64,000 bases of DNA, taken from Rivularia sp. MS3. GTDB lineage: Bacteria; Cyanobacteriota; Cyanobacteriia; Cyanobacteriales; Nostocaceae. Under the pieces are notes generated by a model. It had not been told where the DNA came from and ran no database searches. It saw only the letters and a program-made list of their open reading frames with translations. The stretch's first letter is position 1; each line of letters opens with the position of its first letter. Positions 56,101 through 64,000 of the stretch are shown here, piece by piece. The position numbers and the translations under genes are program-made. The stretch spans positions 1 through 64,000 of the forward strand of contig JAHCMI010000002.1 in assembly GCA_019192545.1 (NCBI GenBank), in the 5' to 3' direction.

Positions 56101-56128
56101 TAGGGAATAGGGAATAGGGAATAGGGAA
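56101..56128. repeat. Heptanucleotide tandem repeat (TAGGGAA)4
   Basis: Four copies of TAGGGAA lie in the 142-bp gap between bcsB and bcsA, followed by a CAATGCCC/ATGCCCAATACCC stretch. Confidence 0.85.
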
Positions 56129-56180
56129 TGGGGGAAGAAATGACCAATGCTCAATGCCCTATGCCCAATACCCATAATTC

Positions 56181-58481
56181 TTACTTTCTGTCAGCAGTAG
56201 AAACCCGCTTTAGATACAGTTGAACAATTCCATAAAGTATTAGGGATAAACCAACAATACCCGCAGGTACTAACAACCAGTTTTCTTGCAGCATCCGCGT
56301 CATTTTGCTCAAAAGGTTAGTATCTTCGATGCGACGAGTTTCAGGAGCATTATCAAAAAACGCTAGCTGATAGGCATCTGGATCGTAAGCTGCGGGGTTT
56401 TTCTTGTCGCTGCTGATTAATACCGTATCTTTCTTAAGTTGGAAGAACCAAGGGTCTTTCTTTAAAACCTGCTGTACTTTTTCTAACCCCGAATCTGTCT
56501 GAGCGGTCAATGCCAATACGACGCGATCGCCATTCTCATTGAGTACTTGTTTAATCATTCCTTGACTATCTTGGGGTACTGTAACGCTTGCTTGAGCCGA
56601 ACCCCGTCCGAAGGATTTTGTTAAGTTAAAGCCTGGGGATTTAAATACACTTGGTAAAGGAAACTCGTCTCGCGTTCCAATTCCAACTAAGTGTTCGTTT
56701 TTAAGTACTTCCGGAGTTAAGGTATTCGGAGTATACACATCTAACTTAACTGCATCAGCACGACTTAACCTTCCCAAACGTTCGCTGAAAGCCAGCATTG
56801 TTTTTATATCCGTACTGCTAGGCTGTTGCGGAAGTACAATTGCTGTTTCAGATAAATCTTGAGGTGCAGCAAAGGGGAAGCCATACTGCATTAATTTAAG
56901 ATTTGGTAGCTCTACTGAGTTTTCCCGTTTTAAATCGAAACTAGTGTCGGAGTGAACCGTACCTGTAAGCTGTTGATCTGGTGGGCTGATACAGTTGGCT
57001 TTATCAAACGGCTCTTTAGGATTCATCCGGAAAAAGACTTGGAGTTTAGAGTCAGGCTTGACCAATTTCGCCGGTAAATCTACTTTCAGGTTTTTACGCA
57101 TTGCTCCTTGGTCTGAATCTAGACGCGCTCCACCGATGAAAACCCCATCCAACAATACTTCTACAGCTGAGGTTCTAGGATTCATTTGCGGTCCGTAACT
57201 GTAAACCAGATTCATCGAACTACCGCGTACAAATCTGTCATCCGGTAAAGCACGGAAGTCTATTTCAATTGGTGGAGCCGCAGAGCCGCGAACGCTGACA
57301 TCTTTAAAGGCATCGCCGTTAAATTGAGTTTTAATTTCACTTAGTTCAAAGCTACTAGACTCCGGTAAATAACCAGGCCATTCTCTTTTCCCTGGCGTAG
57401 TCCCTTCTTCTAATTTCTTGACAAAAACAATTCGATCCGCGCCCATTTTCCGCGAAGAAGGCTGTGCTAAAAACTGTGCAGCTTTAGCTACTCCTTTTGA
57501 CCCATTTCCAGTGGCAACTAAAACAGGGACTTTACCTTTTTTAGTAGTGGTGAGGATTAATACTCCTGTGTCTTCTGGTATTACATTCTGATTGGAATCT
57601 AAGATTTGAGAACCTGCAATTTTACGGGGCAAATCCAAATCTTTTAAAGCAGGTTGCTCGCCGGGAGTACCGATAATGACTAATTTTTCATTATCTGACA
57701 CATCAGAGATGTCAGAAATCAAATCTGTTTCTATCGGACGAAACTCAGCTTGTCTCCCTAATGAAGCTTGCAAGCGGGCTGCTCCCTCCAGCCAAGATTC
57801 ATTAGTGGTTCGGGGTTTCAAGTAAACGATGCGGTTAGTGTCTAAATCGAGGTTATCGAAGAACGGATAGGGGTAATTGCTAAAGTTAAGCGGAATTGGT
57901 TTGCGGTTGTAATTAAAAGTTATTTTTGAGTCTGGTAAAATTTCTGTCCATAAAGTCGGGTCGTTGGGGTCGCTACATCCAGAAGTATTATTCTGTTGAG
58001 CTACAATTTTGAGTTCGTTATATTCTTGTAGTAGCTTCGGAGGGATGTTTATTAGTACTCGACCGACTTGTGATTGTTTGCGATTTAAAGGAATACTACC
58101 TACAGCAGTATCGTTGACTAGCACCGTTAAATTAGAACGATTGGCAAACAGCGCTGGTGAATGTTGAAAGCGAATCTCAGCTTTTACAGTACCTATATCC
58201 CAGCTACGAGGACGAGTGAAACCCAAACGACCTTCCGAGTATACTCCTCGTAAACGCATCCGATTGCCTACTATCGGACTGCGATTGAATTCTAAAATGT
58301 ATTTATCATTGTATTTGGTTGGAGAATTTTTAGAGCTTCGATTAGCTCGTGCTAATAAAATTCCTTCAGAATTAGATAATTTATTTTGACTAGTTGCTTG
58401 TGCAGTTGGTAAAGCCGATAGCAAACAAAAAGAGATAATAAATGCTTTATTAAGGGTTTTGAAATTAAATAGATGCTTCAT
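56181..58481 (-). CDS. bcsB: Cellulose synthase periplasmic subunit BcsB
   Basis: BcsB is the periplasmic, membrane-anchored partner that guides the glucan leaving BcsA and is required for synthesis. The 766-residue protein has an N-terminal signal peptide (about 12-30), alternating carbohydrate-binding and flavodoxin-like modules and a C-terminal transmembrane anchor (WLLVPAGIVGLSLILYGIVQ, about 735-757). Recognisable phrases are ILEFNRSPIVGNRMRLRG, TVLVNDTAVGSIPLNRKQ and FDNLDLDTNRIVYLKP. It lies between the cellulase gene and bcsA on the same strand, with a heptamer repeat before bcsA. Confidence 0.92.
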   Translation of the reverse strand: MKHLFNFKTLNKAFIISFCLLSALPTAQATSQNKLSNSEGILLARANRSSKNSPTKYNDKYILEFNRSPIVGNRMRLRGVYSEGRLGFTRPRSWDIGTVKAEIRFQHSPALFANRSNLTVLVNDTAVGSIPLNRKQSQVGRVLINIPPKLLQEYNELKIVAQQNNTSGCSDPNDPTLWTEILPDSKITFNYNRKPIPLNFSNYPYPFFDNLDLDTNRIVYLKPRTTNESWLEGAARLQASLGRQAEFRPIETDLISDISDVSDNEKLVIIGTPGEQPALKDLDLPRKIAGSQILDSNQNVIPEDTGVLILTTTKKGKVPVLVATGNGSKGVAKAAQFLAQPSSRKMGADRIVFVKKLEEGTTPGKREWPGYLPESSSFELSEIKTQFNGDAFKDVSVRGSAAPPIEIDFRALPDDRFVRGSSMNLVYSYGPQMNPRTSAVEVLLDGVFIGGARLDSDQGAMRKNLKVDLPAKLVKPDSKLQVFFRMNPKEPFDKANCISPPDQQLTGTVHSDTSFDLKRENSVELPNLKLMQYGFPFAAPQDLSETAIVLPQQPSSTDIKTMLAFSERLGRLSRADAVKLDVYTPNTLTPEVLKNEHLVGIGTRDEFPLPSVFKSPGFNLTKSFGRGSAQASVTVPQDSQGMIKQVLNENGDRVVLALTAQTDSGLEKVQQVLKKDPWFFQLKKDTVLISSDKKNPAAYDPDAYQLAFFDNAPETRRIEDTNLLSKMTRMLQENWLLVPAGIVGLSLILYGIVQLYLKRVSTADRK

Positions 58482-58633
58482 AACAGAGTTTTTAAATTAT
58501 TAGGTAATTTGAGTATGAAATTGTTTTAAAAAAGTTTATTTGGTGTTGAAAAAAGTGGATTTAAGTATTTGTTCGCTACTTAAGTAATGCTGATTTATTT
58601 TATTCGCTAATTAGACAATAACGCCACAACTTT

Positions 58634-59896
58634 TTAATTACTTTGCAAAAGTTTTGGAGGAATTGCTGATGGAGATAGCAGCCCTAACCAAGCTAGATTC
58701 TGAGTGTAATAAGCTTCGTTATCGTCCCAAACCTCTTGCTGGTATTGGGGTAGCAGCTTTTTCTCTAATAATTCTTCAGCCAATGATGGTTGTATCAGCC
58801 TACTTGCTGCATAAAGCATGGCGTATTGAGAAGTAGCTTCGTAGTTCACCAAAGCTTTACCTTCGAGGTTTATCCGTGCTGGAATAGTTGATTTTTCCTG
58901 CCATAATTTGAGTGGATGCCCGATAGACGATTCCAGATAATTTCGTGCCCGAGATGAATTGAACCAGCTTGCATCGAGGGCGATTCTCCACCAAACTCGA
59001 AAAGCATCAAAGCTGTATGCGCTGCTTAACAGACTATCGTTAGGTAAGGATTTATATTCTCCCGTTTTGGCATCTAGAACAACCCAATCACTAGGTAAAT
59101 TTACAGCACTAATTCGTCTGGAATCTTCTAATACTTCATAGCTACTATCTACCAAGCTCAACCAATCCCGTTCGGAGTCAACTTGAGCAAACAAGCGAAA
59201 AGCATAAGGAGCAAAGTATGAAGGATTAAGAATAATGGACGATGAATCTTTGACAAATGCAGCTTTAGGACCTGGTAGCAGATAGCGTTTGTCTTGTGCG
59301 ACAACAGTTGAATACTTCCACAAATCTTTTAACTTAGTTTTTGCTAATTCTAGGTATTCCGGACGATTCCACCGTCTTGAAGCCAATATCAAAGCAGTAA
59401 TCGCATCTATATCGCCGTCGCTAGCAAAATTATCATCTATAGAACCCCAGCTACCATCAGATTTACGCCCCCACTTCCAAGCCCATAAACTATCTACAGG
59501 CTTACCGTCTTCTAGCCTTCGTAAATTATTTTCTCCCCAGTTTAAAGTTAAAGCAAAAGTTGCAGAGTCATCGATAAGTACTGCTCTGAGCATTGCATAA
59601 GCCTGCCCTTCACTAGTAGAGCGATCGCTAGCTTCGTAATCGATTACTCTTCCATCTCTCTGGATAAACCGACGACGATAGCTATCCCAACTTTCCACCA
59701 GTAACTCTCGGTTGGGAGTGGATTCCGGCAGAGAGGAGACGAATTGAACGTTGTCGTTATTAATAACCGATATTGAGGTTGATGATTGCCAAGATTTTTT
59801 CTCGGGTTTTTCAACGCTATTCGCCGAATCATCCCAACTACAGCCATTTAGAGCCAAAATTGTACATATTGCAGCTACTTTTGGGAAATAGTTCAT
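58634..59896 (-). CDS. bcsZ: GH8 family endoglucanase (BcsZ-like), lipoprotein
   Basis: This is a 420-residue glycoside hydrolase of family 8. The putative general acid is Glu96 in TSEGQAYAMLRAVL and the catalytic-side Asp lies in ASDGDIDAITALIL (about 158-171), with the alpha/alpha barrel Trp-rich repeats (WAWKWGRKSDGSW) around it. An N-terminal lipobox (LALNGC, Cys19) indicates a membrane lipoprotein, whereas proteobacterial BcsZ is usually a soluble periplasmic enzyme. It would trim or edit nascent glucan chains. It lies 152 bp upstream of bcsB in the same orientation. Confidence 0.9.
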   Translation of the reverse strand: MNYFPKVAAICTILALNGCSWDDSANSVEKPEKKSWQSSTSISVINNDNVQFVSSLPESTPNRELLVESWDSYRRRFIQRDGRVIDYEASDRSTSEGQAYAMLRAVLIDDSATFALTLNWGENNLRRLEDGKPVDSLWAWKWGRKSDGSWGSIDDNFASDGDIDAITALILASRRWNRPEYLELAKTKLKDLWKYSTVVAQDKRYLLPGPKAAFVKDSSSIILNPSYFAPYAFRLFAQVDSERDWLSLVDSSYEVLEDSRRISAVNLPSDWVVLDAKTGEYKSLPNDSLLSSAYSFDAFRVWWRIALDASWFNSSRARNYLESSIGHPLKLWQEKSTIPARINLEGKALVNYEATSQYAMLYAASRLIQPSLAEELLEKKLLPQYQQEVWDDNEAYYTQNLAWLGLLSPSAIPPKLLQSN

Positions 59897-60641
59897 CTTT
59901 AAAAATATTTTGCATTAATTGTTGCCAATTACGAGAAATTCTCTTTGCTTGAGTTTATACCCGAGAAATCCGGTTTCTGACCTAGTACAAGGTATAAGTT
60001 TGAGAAACTTCTTCTAATTACTATTCCCGTTGTAGTCCGTGTATTTAACTAAATAACTTATTCTTTATCGAAAATTTGTTTGGATGAGGATTTAGCTATG
60101 TATTCTTTAATCACAGGGAGTGGGAGAAGAGGTAATGCTGATAAATGTAGAGGTTTGGATGTTGGGTTAAGAAAGCCGTTGTAATGCGATGGCATTTCGT
60201 AGGAGAGATTGAAGTTCAAAGTGTTCATAGTTATAGCAGTCTTAGTACTACTGTTATTAAAAGATATTATTAGTATTGAAAAACACACATAATTTATCTA
60301 TATCTAAGTATATTAAAAACTGGAATAGATGTATCAAATAATAAAATTTCTAAAAGTAAGCAAAAGGAATATATAGGATTACTCCGCAGATTTTTGTTAG
60401 CGCAGCGTGCCCAGAGGGCATAAAACACGTAGGGGAGGCAGATTGGGAGGACACTGCGTTGCGGAGGTTCCCGCAGTACGAGCAAGTGTCCGGGTGTGGA
60501 TTTTCCTCCCCCAATACTGCCGTTGTGTTGCTTGCTGCGCGCAACGCACCATCATATATACATTTCGGTGCGCTCACGGCTGAAGCCATAACACACCCTA
60601 CAAGTACTTAATTGTTTTCAATATTCAAACCGGATTCCTAT
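59897..60641. other. Repeat-rich intergenic region upstream of the cellulase gene
   Basis: This stretch holds a doubtful small ORF (60058-60228) and, from about 60380 to 60605, GC-richer repeat DNA. The repeats include GCGTTGCGGAGGTTCCCGC-type sequence and a GGTGCG/GCACC pair with a CACACCCTAC end, known kinds of dispersed cyanobacterial repeat. It separates the Bcs genes from the TPR protein gene. Confidence 0.5.
60058..60228 (-). CDS. Possible small protein, 56 aa
   Basis: A 56-codon frame (MNTLNFNLSYEMPSHYNGFLN ... KEYIAKSSSKQIFDKE) starts 332 bp upstream of the cellulase gene on the same strand. Its position at the head of the Bcs run and its non-repetitive, Pro/Leu-rich composition suggest it could be real, but it has no ribosome site, no recognised motif and no homologue I know. 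Confidence 0.25.
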   Translation of the reverse strand: MNTLNFNLSYEMPSHYNGFLNPTSKPLHLSALPLLPLPVIKEYIAKSSSKQIFDKE

Positions 60642-60797
60642 ATGACTCAATCTGTTGATTTTGAAGCATTTCGTAAAGAGTGGCTGAAAGAAATTACTGA
60701 AGGAAACCCTTCAACAGTAGAACTTGGAAATCGTTTTTCCAGGAAGTTAATTACGCAATGGCTGGAAGTTGACGAATCAACAGATGATATTGTTTAA
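60642..60797 (+). pseudogene. Truncated N-terminal remnant of an AIPR-type protein gene
   Basis: This 51-codon frame (MTQSVDFEAFRKEWLKEI, GNPSTVELGNRFSRKLITQW, ESTDDIV) resembles the first residues of long cyanobacterial proteins of the AIPR (abortive infection/phage resistance-like) group. There the protein would continue into a nuclease-like core. Here it stops, and a hairpin follows at 60796-60818. It is either a remnant or a very small gene. The family assignment is from memory of the N-terminal motif only. Confidence 0.4.
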
Positions 60798-60818
60798 TTG
60801 CTTATTTTACAAGCAATT
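60796..60818. terminator. Short hairpin after the truncated gene
   Basis: AATTGCTT / AAGCAATT with a 7-nt loop overlaps the stop codon of the 51-codon frame. Confidence 0.45.
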
Positions 60819-60934
60819 AAACCAGAATAAATATCTCTATTCGATACCCAATAAACACAAAAATAGTTGGTACATGAATATAGAATAAATAAACTAAACT
60901 ATCCAACCAATCTAAAAACCAACAATACTAAATT

Positions 60935-61504
60935 TCAGCCAAAATTTAAACATTCAAAAATATCCGCCACTGACAAATCCCAACCTTCCAATACATCTAA
61001 CACGGGTAAAATATCATCTCCCTGTTTTATTTCCGGTACTCGATCGGGTTGAAAAACCATTATAGATTCATCTTCGGAGTCAAGAAACCAACCTAATTTA
61101 GTACCATTTTGAATCGAAAACATAATATTACGAATAACTCGGTTGGGAGATTGCTTTGGGGAAAGAATTTCAATTTTCCAATCGGGAGAAATTTCAAATT
61201 GGTTGGCAATTCTCCCATTGGGAAGCAAAGGAATACGCGACCATTCAAAAACAGCAATGTCTGGGACTAATGATTTTCCAGAAAATGTGCAGCGTAATTC
61301 TGGAAATGCATAAGCTAATTTTTGTGGTTGACCAATTTCATTAATGTTAGTCACCAAAAAACTTTGTAGTGTGCTGTGTTCTCCTTGTGGCATTGGTTTT
61401 TGATAGATTTTCCCGTCAATATATTCGTTATGAGGCTTAGTTTCAGGTAGTTTTAAAAACTCTTCTAAACTAAGGTTTGAGGATAATTGAGGTGATAATT
61501 TCAT
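60935..61504 (-). CDS. Uma2 family (PD-(D/E)xK) putative endonuclease
   Basis: This 189-residue protein belongs to the Uma2/DUF820 family that is hugely expanded in cyanobacteria. It has the family's NEYIDGKIYQKPMPQGEHS start. The predicted nuclease core follows: Asp in LVPDIAVFEWSRI, then WKIEILSPKQSPNRVIRNI with the Glu of the motif, and then LGWFLDSEDESIMVFQPDR. The usual LVVEVLSPSD motif is changed to KIEILSPKQS. Function in vivo is unknown; many copies are linked to mobile DNA. It sits among repeats and interrupts the Bcs-TPR series on the same strand. Confidence 0.85.
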   Translation of the reverse strand: MKLSPQLSSNLSLEEFLKLPETKPHNEYIDGKIYQKPMPQGEHSTLQSFLVTNINEIGQPQKLAYAFPELRCTFSGKSLVPDIAVFEWSRIPLLPNGRIANQFEISPDWKIEILSPKQSPNRVIRNIMFSIQNGTKLGWFLDSEDESIMVFQPDRVPEIKQGDDILPVLDVLEGWDLSVADIFECLNFG

Positions 61505-61861
61505 TTTTTTATTACTTTATCCCTAAAATGATTTTATTATAAATAGCAAGAGTTTTTATTGTCACAATTACTCGTTGGTGCGTGAGGCAGATAAATCTTA
61601 TCGCCACGTTCAATTTTTTTCATAGCGTCGCACCCTACAGTAAAATACTAGTACTCAACCACATTAAATATGACGTGTAGAGAGCGTTTGTAAAAAACCG
61701 CAGAGGACGCACAGAGCGCAGAGGAAGAGGGTAAGAAGGATTGATCTTATTAAAATTAAAATTGGTGTTACCCCATTACCAATTACCAATCTCCATAAAA
61801 AAACCACTCATACTAAAAGCACGAGCGGTTTAATTGCAAATTACCTTTAACCTTTAAACTC
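61505..61861. other. Repeat-rich intergenic region
   Basis: This 357-bp gap holds a GGTGCG...CGCACC repeat at about 61575-61640, related to 48721-48780. A CCGCAGAGGACGCACAGAGCG tract and a hairpin (AAACCACTC / GAGCGGTTT, imperfect) that may terminate the TPR gene follow. No gene was seen. Confidence 0.5.
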
Positions 61862-64000
61862 TTACCTTTTCCCCCGACGCTCGTAACTTTCCCAAGCTGG
61901 TTGAAAACCCCGTCTTTGTAGAAAGTCTTCCTGTATCTGCTGCATCTGGTTGGATATTTGAGGATTATTTTCGCCGCTAGCAATTTGCTCGATTTGCAGT
62001 TGCTCTAAAGCTTTCATAGCTGCTAATGGTTTATCGAGAATCGCATTCAAACCTGCTAGAGCGCGACGTGCTTCTTTATCTTGGGGATTTTGTTCCAACA
62101 CTGTGGAATAAATTTGTTCTGCGGATTCAAATCGTCTTTGCTCGAAGCGAATTCCTCCTAAAGCAGCCAAAGCGTCTATATCGTCTGGTTCCTGTTTGAG
62201 AATATTTTCATAAGCTTTACTAGCCATCTCTAAATCCCCAACTGCTTTAGCTAACAAAGCTACTCTCTGTTGTGAGTTAGCATTATCTGGAGCGCTAGCA
62301 ATCAATTGTTTCATTCGCAAACGGGCTTCACGGGGATTCCGTTGTGCTATTGACTCCAGTAAGCGCTGCTGCAATCTAATACTAGTAGGGTCAACTTCTA
62401 CTAAGTAATTATACAGAGACTCCCGATTGGGATCGGTGGGTAACTGTGTTACCAAGCTATATAATTCGGGTGGTGTATTGGTAGCTTTTTGAGTTGCTAA
62501 CCAATTATCTAAAACAGATTCTGCTTCGTTTTTAGAAATGCGTTTGGCTTGATAGGCGACGCTGGTACGTCCTAACTGAGCGGTAATATCTTGAGGATTG
62601 CGTTTGAGAACTTGCTCGTAAACTACTAAGGCTTCGTCAAAACGTTTTTGCTGAACTCTTACCCCTACCAATCCCCGCAAAGCACCATCAATTATATCGT
62701 TTTTGGGATTGTTATTAAGGACGGCAAAGTAGCGTTCGGCACTGGCTTCTAAGTTTCCTTCCCGTCTTTCGATTTCTGCTGCCAGCAACTGTGTAGCCAT
62801 ATCACTGGCACCTTGAGATGTTGCCGTATAATTGGCTAAAGCTTGTCTGGCTTGGATTGTATTTTCGAGCTGCAAAAACATTTGAGCTACCCGAAAATTC
62901 AAAAACGGCGCGTTAACTCCTGTTTGCAAAATATTTTGATATGCACTTAGAAGTTGAGGAGAGGGAGCATCTATATCAGCTAATGCTAAAGCTAACTCTT
63001 GTAATTGTGCTGAGTCAGTAGGTAAGTTTTGTAAGGTTGTCGCCAACCGCTGACTCAAATCGCTTTTGGAAATCATTCCGAGTTTGTATTCTAAAGCGAT
63101 TTGCCGTGCGATCAAACTTTTATCGTTTGGTAAAGTGGCAGCCAAACGTCTATATATTTGTAATGCTGTTTCCTCTCCCTGGGGTAAACCAGTAAAGACG
63201 TTGGCAATTTCTCGCAGCAAACTGCTAGAAGGATTAGGATTGTTCGCAAGAGCTTGACGGTAGAGGTTGGCTACTTTTTGCGTCAAGGAAGCATTGTCTG
63301 TATTTTTGCGAATTTCATTCAGCGCTCTAGCTAAAGGTAAAATCGCGTCTTTTCTATTTTCTAAAGGTTCTAATACGCTTAAAGCTTCGGTTTCTTGTTT
63401 GTTGGCAATATATGCTTGTGAAAGTTCTGCACGAGCATTAATAGATAATTGGTCTAAATTATCAGAGCGCTGTAGCTGTCTTTGTAGAATTGCGATGGCT
63501 TCTTGAGGATTCCCAGTTTTACGTAATGTAAGAGCGTAAGCAACAGCTGCATAATCTGTTATTTGTTTTCCAGTTGCTTGATAACGATTGAATAGTTCTT
63601 TGGCTTTTCGATAATCGCCGCTATAACTATAGGTTTGAGCCGCTCCAATTATTGCTTCTGGGGTGGGATTGTTCGCTAAAACTATTTGAAAGTCGGCGAT
63701 AGATTTACTAAATTGACCTTGGTAGGAATAAAGTAAAGCGCGATAATAACGACTTTGTAAATCATCGGGATTTAATTCAAGCAAAGTGTTAAGAGCCTTT
63801 ATACCGGGTTGATTCCATTCGGGACGGTAAGTACCCATCATCCCCACAATTCTCAAGGCTGCTTGATTCCTAGGATCTTGAGTTAATACTTCTTGATAAG
63901 CTTGAAATGCCTGTTCAATGTTTCCGGCGCGATTATAAGCAATAGCTAAACCCAGCTTGGCTTGTAAAGATTGTGGATTACTTATTAAAGCCTGTTTAAA
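61862..64000 (-). CDS. TPR-repeat protein, BcsC-like, incomplete at its 5' end
   Basis: The frame is open up to the window edge (64000 is the first base of a codon), so the start lies outside. The visible 712 residues are almost entirely tetratricopeptide repeats (for example GLAIAYNRAGNIEQAFQAYQ, IALEYKLGMISKSDL and FDEALVVYEQVLKRNPQD); the protein ends with GFQPAWESYERRGKR. No beta-barrel follows, unlike enterobacterial BcsC, whose N-terminal half is TPR. The gene is co-directional with bcsZ-bcsB-bcsA, so I take it as the scaffold of cellulose export; a general TPR protein is the alternative. It lies about 2 kb from the cellulase gene because of inserted genes and repeats. Confidence 0.7.
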   Translation of the reverse strand, partial: FKQALISNPQSLQAKLGLAIAYNRAGNIEQAFQAYQEVLTQDPRNQAALRIVGMMGTYRPEWNQPGIKALNTLLELNPDDLQSRYYRALLYSYQGQFSKSIADFQIVLANNPTPEAIIGAAQTYSYSGDYRKAKELFNRYQATGKQITDYAAVAYALTLRKTGNPQEAIAILQRQLQRSDNLDQLSINARAELSQAYIANKQETEALSVLEPLENRKDAILPLARALNEIRKNTDNASLTQKVANLYRQALANNPNPSSSLLREIANVFTGLPQGEETALQIYRRLAATLPNDKSLIARQIALEYKLGMISKSDLSQRLATTLQNLPTDSAQLQELALALADIDAPSPQLLSAYQNILQTGVNAPFLNFRVAQMFLQLENTIQARQALANYTATSQGASDMATQLLAAEIERREGNLEASAERYFAVLNNNPKNDIIDGALRGLVGVRVQQKRFDEALVVYEQVLKRNPQDITAQLGRTSVAYQAKRISKNEAESVLDNWLATQKATNTPPELYSLVTQLPTDPNRESLYNYLVEVDPTSIRLQQRLLESIAQRNPREARLRMKQLIASAPDNANSQQRVALLAKAVGDLEMASKAYENILKQEPDDIDALAALGGIRFEQRRFESAEQIYSTVLEQNPQDKEARRALAGLNAILDKPLAAMKALEQLQIEQIASGENNPQISNQMQQIQEDFLQRRGFQPAWESYERRGKR

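Noticed and set aside
60294-60589. Two overlapping reverse frames (63 and 79 codons) in the repeat block
   Set aside because: They translate dispersed non-coding repeat DNA of the GGAGGTTCCCGC and GGTGCG types.
1-64000. CRISPR array, prophage or secondary-metabolite cluster
   Set aside because: No evenly spaced identical repeats with unique spacers, no phage structural genes and no NRPS/PKS/RiPP core genes were seen on either strand.

Overview
The window is chromosomal DNA of a filamentous, probably heterocystous cyanobacterium of the Nostocales (Calothrix/Rivularia-like). The signs are AT-rich DNA dotted with HIP1 octamers (GCGATCGC), heptanucleotide tandem repeats between genes, dispersed GGTGCG...CGCACC and TAGGACTTA-type repeats, and cyanobacterial genes: HemJ, IctB, Gap2, a lumenal TLP40-like cyclophilin, cyanoexosortase B, a GUN4-domain protein and a Lls1/PaO-like Rieske oxygenase. 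No rRNA, tRNA, CRISPR array or prophage was seen.

Layout. 1-6.5 kb: a polar amino acid ABC ATPase, a candidate Yfr1 sRNA, two conserved hypotheticals, a LemA + M48 protease pair, a decayed CHAT-domain fragment and hemJ. 6.7-12.7 kb: Rieske oxygenase, a NarL-type regulator, ictB and a GAF protein built like a histidine kinase but lacking the phosphoacceptor His. 13.5-20.5 kb: a surface-polysaccharide locus (DegT aminotransferase, exosortase and partner, Wza-like exporter, Wzc-like copolymerase). 20.6-34.3 kb: two tandem rhomboids, a dynamin-like GTPase, then housekeeping genes (LMW phosphatase, YbaB, murB, murC, gap2, thiL, smpB, cyclophilin). 34.5-39.9 kb: a CBS-PAS histidine kinase, a REC-EAL regulator and a PhyH-like dioxygenase.

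40-45.5 kb is accessory DNA. It holds an EamA transporter, three evenly spaced CIRCE-like dyads before a small unknown gene, a BglII-family restriction-modification pair, a RelE-type toxin-antitoxin pair, an orphan HicB, a MITE-like repeat and a stand-alone GUN4 protein. The restriction gene has lost its ATG (ATT follows a perfect Shine-Dalgarno) and has an in-frame stop near its end, while its methyltransferase is intact. 45.8-53.2 kb: acnB, a 2Fe-2S ferredoxin, a gene split by a 126-bp TA-flanked MITE, a DUF1877 protein, a DUF3326 protein and a CPBP protease. 53.4-64 kb: a reverse-strand cellulose cluster (bcsA, bcsB, GH8 cellulase and, after a repeat-rich gap, a TPR protein running off the window).

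Themes: envelope polysaccharide made by two routes (Wza/Wzc with exosortase, and Bcs cellulose). The second is probably tied to c-di-GMP, through the BcsA PilZ domain and possibly the REC-EAL protein. The accessory patch at 40-45 kb looks like a defence/addiction island in decay. The most notable observations are the BglII-like nuclease with the altered start, the triple CIRCE-like operator array, the 18-bp inverted repeat upstream of gap2, and the Yfr1 candidate.
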